Shown piece by piece: positions 1 to 5,664 of a stretch of DNA of 8,676 bases (within the stretch, counting starts at the first letter, position 1; every line of letters starts with the position of its first letter). Location of the stretch: the NCBI GenBank assembly GCA_008016945.1, contig SSGN01000239.1:1-8676 (forward strand), read 5' to 3'. Both the position numbers and the translations under genes were made by a program. The notes beneath the pieces were generated by a model, which saw only the letters and a list, made by a program, of their open reading frames with translations, had not been told where the DNA came from and did no database searches. Origin of the DNA: Flavobacteriales bacterium (GTDB lineage Bacteria; Bacteroidota; Bacteroidia; Flavobacteriales; PHOS-HE28).

Positions 1-311
1 ATTTTCGGCCACTGTGTCGTCTTGCCCGAACCGGTTTCACCGCAGACGATGTGGCCCTGGTGCGCCGCGATCGCCTGCGCGATCTCGTCGCGCTTCTGGT
101 TGACCGGCAGTTCGTCGGGAAAGGTCGGGCGCGGGCGCGCCGCGAACCGCTGTGCGCGCATCGCCGCCGACCGTTCGATGCGCGCGCGCAGCGCGTCGTC
201 CGGCGCCGCCCCGCGCAGCCGCCGCAGCGCCTGGGCGAGCGGCGCGCGGTCGGCGCTCATGCAGGCGTCGAGCTGATCGGCGATGTCTTTACGGGCGGTG
301 GTTGCGGGCAC
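1..311 (-). CDS. hrpA: ATP-dependent RNA helicase HrpA, N-terminal part (runs off the left edge)
   Basis: About 103 N-terminal residues of a DEAH-box RNA helicase of the HrpA type; the rest lies beyond position 1. The translation shows an acidic/arginine-rich N-terminal stretch, then the diagnostic block '[14 protein letters not shown]', then '[14 protein letters not shown]', which is the Walker A motif I of DEAH helicases. HrpA family proteins use ATP hydrolysis to remodel RNA; in E. coli HrpA acts in ribosome rescue and mRNA processing (family knowledge). I chose the GTG at 311 because AGAGG (319-323) sits 7 bases upstream of it. The in-frame ATG at 260 lacks this and would drop 17 residues. 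Right after motif I the protein reads TQWPK where relatives normally have TQLPK, a one-base difference (TTG to TGG) that may be natural or a sequencing error. The gene is divergent from crcB. Confidence 0.9.
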   Translation of the reverse strand, partial: MPATTARKDIADQLDACMSADRAPLAQALRRLRGAAPDDALRARIERSAAMRAQRFAARPRPTFPDELPVNQKRDEIAQAIAAHQGHIVCGETGSGKTTQWPK

Positions 312-318
312 TCGGATG

Positions 319-323
319 CCTCT
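319..323 (-). promoter_or_regulatory. Ribosome binding site deciding the GTG start of hrpA
   Basis: On the minus strand this reads AGAGG, 7 bases before the GTG at 311. It supports GTG 311 over the internal ATG at 260 as the helicase start. Confidence 0.55.
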
Positions 324-326
324 GGA

Positions 327-343
327 TTGGCGCGAAGCGCCAA
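327..343. promoter_or_regulatory. Perfect 7-bp inverted repeat, hrpA leader / hrpA-crcB intergenic region
   Basis: TTGGCGC-GAA-GCGCCAA is a perfect dyad with a 3-base centre. On the minus strand it would form a tight hairpin just upstream of the hrpA ribosome binding site, so it could affect hrpA mRNA translation or stability. As DNA it could be an operator. No T-run follows it in either direction on the transcript side, so it is not a standard terminator. The function is unknown; only the symmetry is seen directly. Confidence 0.5.
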
Positions 344-345
344 AA

Positions 346-363
346 AGGCGAGAATTATCGCCT
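346..363. promoter_or_regulatory. 6-bp inverted repeat overlapping a possible hrpA -10 box
   Basis: AGGCGA-GAATTA-TCGCCT is a perfect 6-bp dyad with an AT-rich centre. On the minus strand the centre gives GATAAT (359-354), 5 of 6 matches to a sigma-70 -10 box. A weak TTGGTG (384-379) lies 19 bases upstream as a possible -35. The layout would suit a repressor site or a promoter melting region between the divergent hrpA and crcB genes. The -35 match and spacing are poor, so the promoter assignment is tentative. Confidence 0.3.
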
Positions 364-418
364 ACTCGGGTCACCTCCCACCAACCGGGCAGCATCCGCA
401 AGCCATCACAACGACACC

Positions 419-811
419 ATGACCCCTTACGCCTTGCTGTCCGTCGGATGCGGCGCCGCCTTCGGCGCCTGGCTGCGCTGGTGGCTGGGCCTCAAGCTCA
501 ACCCGGTGTTTCCGACGGTGCCGCTCGGCACGCTGGCCGCCAACCTGATCGGCGGCTACCTGGTCGGCATGGCGATCGCGTACTTCAACCAGCATCCGGG
601 GCTGCCGCCCGAGGCGCGATTGCTCGTGATCACCGGTTTCCTCGGCGGACTCACGACGTTTTCCACTTTTTCCGCCGAAGTGGTCACGCTGTTCGGGCGC
701 GAGGAATACCTGTGGGCGATCGGCGCCGCAAGCGCCCATTTGTTCGGCTCGCTGGTGCTCACCGCACTGGGCATCATGACGGTGAAATGGCTGGCCGGCG
801 TGCCGGGATAG
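419..811 (+). CDS. crcB: Fluoride channel CrcB/Fluc
   Basis: A 130-residue protein, the usual length for CrcB/Fluc, which forms a dual-topology dimeric channel in the inner membrane that exports fluoride (family knowledge). Four hydrophobic segments are visible (about 4-24, 34-56, 66-92, 98-124). Family hallmarks present are the N-terminal [12 protein letters not shown] stretch (10-21), [14 protein letters not shown] (37-50) with the conserved pore asparagine N42, and [15 protein letters not shown] (73-87) with the phenylalanine-box residues F81 and F84. The ATG at 419 matches the typical family start, although no good Shine-Dalgarno precedes it. The frame stays open far upstream but those codons do not resemble the family. 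It is followed after 8 bases by a DUF190 gene, a frequent crcB neighbour. I see no convincing fluoride riboswitch upstream. Confidence 0.95.
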   Translation: MTPYALLSVGCGAAFGAWLRWWLGLKLNPVFPTVPLGTLAANLIGGYLVGMAIAYFNQHPGLPPEARLLVITGFLGGLTTFSTFSAEVVTLFGREEYLWAIGAASAHLFGSLVLTALGIMTVKWLAGVPG

Positions 812-814
812 GAG
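810..814 (+). promoter_or_regulatory. Ribosome binding site of the DUF190 gene, overlapping the crcB stop codon
   Basis: AGGAG overlaps the crcB TAG stop (809-811) and lies 5 bases before the ATG at 820. It is a strong site and indicates that the two genes are translated from one mRNA. Confidence 0.7.
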
Positions 815-819
815 AAACC

Positions 820-1149
820 ATGAACAAGGGCTGCTACCTCAAGTTCTACATGCAGGAGGCCACGCGCCTGCACGGCATCCTCGCCTACGAATGGCTGCTC
901 GGGAAAGCCGAATCGATCGGCATTCGGGGCGGAACCGCGTTTCGTGCCGTTGCCGGATTCGGCCGCCATCACGAGATGCACATGGACCAGTTCTTCGAAC
1001 TCGGCGGGCAATTGCCGGTCGAGGTCGGCTTCGCGGTCGGCGACGACGAGGCCGACCGGCTGCTCGCGCTGCTGCGAGACGAGAAGGTCTCCCTGTTCTT
1101 CGTCCGGCTGCCGGCGGAGTTCGGCCTTACCGCAGCGCCGAAACCCTGA
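820..1149 (+). CDS. DUF190 family PII-like protein
   Basis: A 109-residue soluble protein matching the DUF190 family: it opens with 'GCYLKFYMQEATRLHG', then a 'LLGKAESIGIRGGTAFRAVAGFG' type block (read across 26-48) and H50/H52 followed by 'HMDQFFELGGQLPVEVGF', all typical of the family. DUF190 proteins have a ferredoxin-like PII fold and are often encoded beside or fused to crcB, so a sensory or regulatory role for the channel is a reasonable inference, not a demonstrated one. The start is fixed by AGGAG 5 bases upstream. It lies 8 bases after crcB and 13 bases before the MFS transporter gene, so the three are probably co-transcribed. Confidence 0.88.
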   Translation: MNKGCYLKFYMQEATRLHGILAYEWLLGKAESIGIRGGTAFRAVAGFGRHHEMHMDQFFELGGQLPVEVGFAVGDDEADRLLALLRDEKVSLFFVRLPAEFGLTAAPKP

Positions 1150-1162
1150 CGGACGCGTCGCG

Positions 1163-2341
1163 ATGACGAACGGTCTCGCGAGCCTGCCGCGCACCGTCTG
1201 GCTGCTCGGGCTGGTGAGCCTGCTCAACGACGCCGCCTCGGAGCTGATCTACCCGCTGGTTCCGCTCTATCTTGCGTCGGTGCTGATGGCCGGGCCGAAG
1301 GCGCTCGGCATCATCGAGGGCATCGCCGAAATGACCGCCAGCCTGCTCAAGCTGTTCTCCGGCGTGCTGACCGACCGCACGCGCAGCGCGAAGCCGTGGG
1401 TCGTCGGCGGCTACGGGCTCGCCGCGCTCGCGCGGCCGCTGCTCGCGTTCGCGTCGGGCTGGCCGCTGGTGCTGGTGCTGCGCTTTGCCGATCGCATCGG
1501 CAAGGGACTGCGCAGTTCGCCGCGCGACGCACTGCTCGCCCGCTCGATCGAGCCTTCGCAACGCGGCCTCGCCTTCGGCCTGCATCGCGCGATGGACAAT
1601 GCCGGCGCGGTGATCGGCCCGCTTGCCGCGGCCGCGATGCTCGCCTCTGGCATGGCCTTGCGCGACATCTTCCTGTGGGCCGCCGTTCCCGGTGCGCTGG
1701 CAGTCGCGCTGGCGCTCGCCGTGCGCGACGCCGCACCTGCGCCGGTCGCCTCGAAACCCGGCTTCGACTGGCGCCTGGCCGGCTTCCCGGCCCCCTTCCG
1801 GCGCTACCTTCTGGTCCTCGCGCTGTTCACGCTCGGCAATTCCTCCAACATGTTCCTGCTGCTGCGCGCACGCGAACTCGGCGTACCCGAAGCGCAGGTA
1901 CCCGTGCTGTGGGCGCTGGTGTCGGTGGTGGCGATGCTGTTGTCGACGCCGCTTTCCGCACTGTCGGACCGGCTCGGCCGGCAGCGGCTGATCCTGTCCG
2001 GATGGGCCGTCTATGGGCACTTCTACCTCGTCCTGGGTCTGGTCGGGCCGAGCTGGGCGCTGTGGCCCCTGTTCGCCGCCTACGGCGTGTTCCTCGCCGC
2101 GACCGAGGGCGCGGAAAAGGCCCTCGTGGCCGACCTCGCGCCGGGTGCGCTGCTCGGAACCGCCTACGGCTGGTTCAACCTGACGACCGGCACCATGCTG
2201 CTGCCAGCCTCGCTGGTGTTCGGCGGGTTGTGGCAGTCGGTCGGCCATGTCGCCGCGTTCGGCTTCTCCGCCGGCTGCGCGCTTTGTGCGGCCCTGCTCC
2301 TGCGCTTCGCGGTGTTCGCCGGGCACGGTATCGGCAAGTAA
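1163..2341 (+). CDS. Major facilitator superfamily (MFS) transporter
   Basis: A 392-residue inner-membrane protein with about 10-12 hydrophobic segments, a normal MFS length. It splits into two halves around a polar linker near 190-215. Visible motifs are 'SGVLTDRTRSAKPWV' (66-80), a motif A-like loop after helix 2; 'ADRIGKGLRSSPRDALLA' (109-126) and 'FGLHRAMDNAGAVIGP' (138-153), typical of a bacterial MFS subgroup of unknown substrate; a second motif A-like 'SALSDRLGRQR' (265-275); and 'EGAEKALVADLAP' (315-327). The substrate cannot be read from the sequence. The ATG at 1163 is 13 bases after the DUF190 stop with only a weak GGA upstream, so translation may be coupled. Position in a crcB-DUF190 run suggests, but does not prove, a link to fluoride or general anion stress. 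Confidence 0.88.
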   Translation: MTNGLASLPRTVWLLGLVSLLNDAASELIYPLVPLYLASVLMAGPKALGIIEGIAEMTASLLKLFSGVLTDRTRSAKPWVVGGYGLAALARPLLAFASGWPLVLVLRFADRIGKGLRSSPRDALLARSIEPSQRGLAFGLHRAMDNAGAVIGPLAAAAMLASGMALRDIFLWAAVPGALAVALALAVRDAAPAPVASKPGFDWRLAGFPAPFRRYLLVLALFTLGNSSNMFLLLRARELGVPEAQVPVLWALVSVVAMLLSTPLSALSDRLGRQRLILSGWAVYGHFYLVLGLVGPSWALWPLFAAYGVFLAATEGAEKALVADLAPGALLGTAYGWFNLTTGTMLLPASLVFGGLWQSVGHVAAFGFSAGCALCAALLLRFAVFAGHGIGK

Positions 2342-2376
2342 GCTCCTGGACAGAACGCCGGTCTGATTCCGTAGCC

Positions 2377-2889
2377 ATGATCTTCAACCTCGCCCAGCGC
2401 CGTTTCGAGCAGACTGTCCGCGCCTACAGCGCCGACCTGTATCGCTACGCCTACTGGCTGTGCCGCGACCGCTTTCGCGCCGAGGATCTGGTGCAGGAAA
2501 CCTTCACCCGCGCCTGGAACAGCTGGGAAAGCCTGAAGGACGTCGAGGCGGTGAAGTCCTGGCTGATCACCATCCTGCGGCGCGAGCATGCGCGGCATTA
2601 CGAGCGCAAGCAGTTCGAGTACGTCGATACCGAACTGGAGGACCTGCAGATCGCCGCCGACCACGACGCGGTCGAGCTCTACCAGCTCGAGAACCTGCTG
2701 GAAGAACTGCCGCTCACGCTGCGCGAGCCGTTTGTAATGCAGGCCCTGGGCGGCTATTCCTGCGCGGAGATCGCCGAAATGCTGGACACCACGGAAGGCG
2801 CCGTGATGACGCGGCTCACCCGCGCACGGCAGGCGCTGCGCGGCGCCTTGTCCGGCGGCAGCGCAAAGGCCGGCAAGGGGAAATCATGA
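2377..2889 (+). CDS. ECF-type RNA polymerase sigma factor (sigma-70 family)
   Basis: A 170-residue sigma factor with only regions 2 and 4, as in ECF (extracytoplasmic function) sigma factors. Region 2 spans about 10-78, with the core-binding block 'AEDLVQETFTRAW' (35-47) and the promoter-melting/-10 segment 'SWLITILRREHARHYER' (61-77). Region 4 spans about 105-157, with the helix-turn-helix 'GYSCAEIAEMLDTTEG' (126-141) and recognition helix 'AVMTRLTRARQAL' (142-154). It directs RNA polymerase to a specific regulon, which cannot be read here. Its stop overlaps the start of the anti-sigma gene (ATGA), standard for a sigma/anti-sigma pair. No clear ribosome site precedes the ATG at 2377. It is 35 bases after the MFS gene, so read-through from that operon is possible. 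I found no convincing autoregulatory ECF promoter in the gap. Confidence 0.93.
   Translation: MIFNLAQRRFEQTVRAYSADLYRYAYWLCRDRFRAEDLVQETFTRAWNSWESLKDVEAVKSWLITILRREHARHYERKQFEYVDTELEDLQIAADHDAVELYQLENLLEELPLTLREPFVMQALGGYSCAEIAEMLDTTEGAVMTRLTRARQALRGALSGGSAKAGKGKS
2875..2880 (+). promoter_or_regulatory. Ribosome binding site of the anti-sigma gene, inside the sigma gene
   Basis: AAGGGG lies 5 bases before the ATG at 2886. It supports this start over the internal ATG at 2925, which many DUF3379 proteins would resemble ('MNCLAFRR'). Confidence 0.5.
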
Positions 2890-3650
2890 GCGCCGACAAC
2901 CGCACCGATGCTGCCTCGCCGGAAATGAACTGCCTCGCCTTCCGGCGCGCCAAGCTGGCCGATCCGAACCGGCTCAACGAGGCGGCGCGTGCCCATGAGC
3001 ACGACTGCCCGGGCTGTCAGGCGTTCGCGCGCCGGATCGACGCCAACGAAAAGCGCATCGTGCGCGCGCTGACCGTGCCGCTGCCGGAGGGGCTGGCCGA
3101 CCGTGTGATCCTCGGTGCCACCGGCCGCAGGCCGAGCTCGCCCTATCGGCTCTGGGCACTGGCCGCGACGGTGCTGCTCAGCACCGGCATTGGCCTCGCG
3201 TGGTTCGCCCGGACGCCGGTCGAACCGCAGTACAACTTCGCCGCCTCGGCGATCGAACACGTGAAGCACGAACCGGAGTCGTTCACGACATTCAAGGATG
3301 CTGACCCGGCACGGTTCGCCACGATCCTGACCGATTTCGGCGCCGACCTGCGCGCGCCGATCGGCACGGTGCGCTACATCAAGCTGTGCCCGGTTCCCGA
3401 AGGCACGGGCTGGCATATCGTGTTCGAGACCGAGGAAGGCCTGGTCACGCTGATGCTGATCCCCGGGCATCAGCCGAACGGGCGCAACCTGTTCGAGGAA
3501 CGCGACGGCATGAGTGCGCTGGTGCGCGCCGCCGGCCAGGGCTACTACGTGATCGTCGCGGAAAGCCGGGCCAAGGTGGAAAGCACCGACCGGCTGCTCA
3601 AGCAGCGCATCAACTGGACGGCGGCCAGACCGCCGAGCCGGTTCGGTTAG
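2886..3650 (+). CDS. DUF3379-type membrane anti-sigma factor with a zinc (ZAS) motif
   Basis: A 254-residue protein that looks like the cognate anti-sigma factor of the preceding ECF sigma. The cytoplasmic N-terminus has 'MNCLAFRRAKLADPN' (14-28), typical of the DUF3379 family, and the zinc-type anti-sigma signature H37-x3-C41-x2-C44 ('HEHDCPGC'). A single membrane helix spans about 88-108. The periplasmic part (109-254) includes 'QYNFAASAIEHVKHEPESF' (115-133) and a beta-rich block around 'GWHIVFETEEGLVTLMLIPG' (175-194). By family logic the N-terminus holds the sigma factor at the membrane until a signal releases it; the signal is unknown. The start overlaps the sigma stop by 4 bases, which favours co-translation. 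The gene converges on the TonB receptor gene. Confidence 0.85.
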   Translation: MSADNRTDAASPEMNCLAFRRAKLADPNRLNEAARAHEHDCPGCQAFARRIDANEKRIVRALTVPLPEGLADRVILGATGRRPSSPYRLWALAATVLLSTGIGLAWFARTPVEPQYNFAASAIEHVKHEPESFTTFKDADPARFATILTDFGADLRAPIGTVRYIKLCPVPEGTGWHIVFETEEGLVTLMLIPGHQPNGRNLFEERDGMSALVRAAGQGYYVIVAESRAKVESTDRLLKQRINWTAARPPSRFG

Positions 3651-3656
3651 CGCGGC

Positions 3657-3684
3657 GCGCGGCAAGCCTTTCGCTTCGCCGCGC
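3657..3684. terminator. Possible bidirectional terminator hairpin between convergent genes
   Basis: GCGCGGC (3657-3663) pairs with GCCGCGC (3678-3684). An inner AAG/CTT extends the stem past one bulged C, leaving a loop of about 7 bases. The hairpin lies in the 46-base gap between the anti-sigma stop and the receptor stop, where a shared terminator is expected. Neither side has a U-tract, so intrinsic termination would be weak. Confidence 0.35.
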
Positions 3685-3696
3685 TACGGCAGCCAG

Positions 3697-5664
3697 TCAA
3701 AACCGCCTGCTCAGCAGTGCCCGGAAGCTGCGCCCACCCTGGGGAATCACGCCATTGGTCAGCGCACCGGTATCGCTGGCCAGCGGGTCCGCATAGCGAC
3801 GGTCGAACAGGTTGTAGATCGAAGCGCTGACCTCCCAACCGTCGTTCCGCATCGGACGGAGCACGGTCAGATTCACCAGCCCAATGCTCGCAACCCGGCC
3901 CAGATAGGATTGCTGCGCCGAGGTCCATTGCCCTTCGACGCCCGCCCGCAGGCCGAACCAGGGCAAGGGTTGCGCAAGGTTAGCCTTCACCAGCCAGCGC
4001 GGCGAATTGGTCACAACGCCGCCATCGTCGTTGCGCACACGGCTGTACGAAACGCTGGTGCGAAGGTGCGTTCCCGAATCGGCGATGTGGTCGATCTCGA
4101 ATTCGAGCCCGCTGCCAACGACCTCCGGAGTATTGGCATAGTAGGTAGAACCCGAGTCGGGGTCCTCGACCAGCCTCACCACGCGATGGACGTGATAGCC
4201 GAACAAGGACGCGACACCACGCGTACGCGGCGCAAAGTAATGCTCGAGCGTGACTTCAGCGTTCTCGACCTTTTCGGATTTCAGCGCCGACCCATCCGTG
4301 CTCCAGAGTCGCTCGTACGGCGAGGCATTCCGCGCCCCGCGCCCGTAAAGGAATTTCCATGCGGTATCGCTGCCGGGCTTGTAAATCAGGCCGAGCCGCG
4401 GATTGACCTCGGTATCGCCGGGCGAGGTCCGGTCGAGCCTGAGGCCGCCCGTGAGCGTCAGTTGCCGGGTCAGGTCGTAGTCGGCCTGCGCGTACGCGCT
4501 GGTACGCGAAGCCCGGCCGTCCTCGTCGTAGTAGACCTGCAGGTCCGGCTTGGTCAGGTCGCGCTGTAGCAGACGAAAATCGCGCTGGTACTCCACGCCG
4601 GACACCACGCGCAGATCCGCGCCCACCAGCGTCTCGAGGCGAAGCTCCGCGCCGGACCAGTCGGCGCGGGCCGCGTTGTGTTCCATCTGCCGACCCGATT
4701 CGAATTCCAGCGGCCAGTGCCCGAGGTAATCGTAATGGCCGTAATAGGCCCGCGCCGTCAGGCGGTTCGACTCCGTCAGATCATGGACATAACGGACATT
4801 GAGAAACCCCTCCGAGTCACGGCCATAATTGGTCGTCTCACCGAACGTGTAAGGCGCGTTGTAAGGCGGCGGATCGCCCTTTACCCGCGTCCCGAAACCC
4901 GCCACGACCGACAGGTTGCCGTACTCGAAATCCGCGAAACCCCTGCGCGAATAGCTGTAGTCGGCATCGCGCGCCTTGCCGCCCTGAAACCCGGATGACC
5001 GGTCGGGCGCGAAGCGGAGATCTTCTCCCGAGACATCCAGATAGGACGCGGAGAGCAGCAAACTTGCACCATTCGAGAATCGTTTGCCGAACCTTGCGTT
5101 GCCACCGATTCGGCCATCGCTCCCGCCATCGACGCCCACGACGAATCCGCCTACCCCCGCCCCCGACTTGGTCACGATGTTGATGACGCCGAAGAGCGCA
5201 CTTCCGCCGTACTCTGCAGAGCCCGGGCCACGGATATATTCAACGCGCTCGATCAGTTCGACGTCGAGCGGGAACTCGGATCCGATCAAGCCCCCGTCAT
5301 AAATCGGATCGTTGATGCGCATGCCGTCGATCTGCAGCGAGACGCCCGCATTGTAGTCGCCGGCGCGTGAATAACCGCGCAGCGTCAGGTAATCGTAGTT
5401 GCGATCGTTGTAGATATTGACGCCGCGTACGCTGCGCAGGAGGTCGCCGAGCGTGCGATAGCCGAAGCTGCGGATGTCGTCGGCGGTGATGATCGTGACC
5501 GACGCCGGGGAATCCACCTGGCGCAGGTAGTGGCGCGACGCGGCGTAAACCGGGGTCGCGGCCAAGTCCTCCAGATCAGGTAGCCCATCCGGCTGCGCAT
5601 TGGCGGACAGCGCAACGCCACCGAGCGCCGGCCACATCAAGAGTTTGCGGACCCGATGCCTCAT
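3697..5664 (-). CDS. TonB-dependent outer membrane receptor
   Basis: A 655-residue outer-membrane receptor, normal length for the family. A signal peptide covers 1-23 ([17 protein letters not shown], cleavage after A23). The plug domain spans about 45-168: '[20 protein letters not shown]' (51-70), '[15 protein letters not shown]' (71-85), '[13 protein letters not shown]' (93-105), '[18 protein letters not shown]' (137-154) and '[13 protein letters not shown]' (156-168). The rest is a beta barrel ending in 'RALLSRRF', with the terminal phenylalanine used for barrel assembly. There is no N-terminal signalling (STN) domain. The TonB box is not certain; 'AATPVY' (35-40) is a candidate. The substrate is unknown. 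The plug belongs to a 'VYSASR...YRTLGDLL' receptor type I recognise as widespread but poorly characterised. Its ATG overlaps the kinase stop (ATGA) with GGAG 7 bases upstream, so it is co-translated with the kinase. Confidence 0.93.
   Translation of the reverse strand: MRHRVRKLLMWPALGGVALSANAQPDGLPDLEDLAATPVYAASRHYLRQVDSPASVTIITADDIRSFGYRTLGDLLRSVRGVNIYNDRNYDYLTLRGYSRAGDYNAGVSLQIDGMRINDPIYDGGLIGSEFPLDVELIERVEYIRGPGSAEYGGSALFGVINIVTKSGAGVGGFVVGVDGGSDGRIGGNARFGKRFSNGASLLLSASYLDVSGEDLRFAPDRSSGFQGGKARDADYSYSRRGFADFEYGNLSVVAGFGTRVKGDPPPYNAPYTFGETTNYGRDSEGFLNVRYVHDLTESNRLTARAYYGHYDYLGHWPLEFESGRQMEHNAARADWSGAELRLETLVGADLRVVSGVEYQRDFRLLQRDLTKPDLQVYYDEDGRASRTSAYAQADYDLTRQLTLTGGLRLDRTSPGDTEVNPRLGLIYKPGSDTAWKFLYGRGARNASPYERLWSTDGSALKSEKVENAEVTLEHYFAPRTRGVASLFGYHVHRVVRLVEDPDSGSTYYANTPEVVGSGLEFEIDHIADSGTHLRTSVSYSRVRNDDGGVVTNSPRWLVKANLAQPLPWFGLRAGVEGQWTSAQQSYLGRVASIGLVNLTVLRPMRNDGWEVSASIYNLFDRRYADPLASDTGALTNGVIPQGGRSFRALLSRRF

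Noticed and set aside
312..418. Fluoride riboswitch (crcB motif) upstream of crcB
   Set aside because: The region lacks the conserved GAUG-type and CCUCC-type blocks and pseudoknot spacing I would expect. The hairpins seen are simple dyads, and the nearer one sits on the hrpA side.
1127..2326. Long open frame on the minus strand opposite the MFS gene
   Set aside because: Its translation is rich in Arg, Gln and Glu with no domain-like pattern, as expected from the antisense frame of a high-GC membrane protein gene.
2341..2376. Autoregulatory ECF promoter before the sigma gene (TCTGA at 2362-2366)
   Set aside because: A TCTGA -10-like sequence is present, but no GGAAC-type -35 lies 16-17 bases upstream; the nearby GAAC is only a few bases away.
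2377..5664. FecI-FecR-FecA type cell-surface signalling system
   Set aside because: The receptor has no N-terminal STN signalling domain, the anti-sigma is a zinc-type DUF3379 protein and not FecR-like, and the receptor is on the opposite strand, coupled to a kinase instead.
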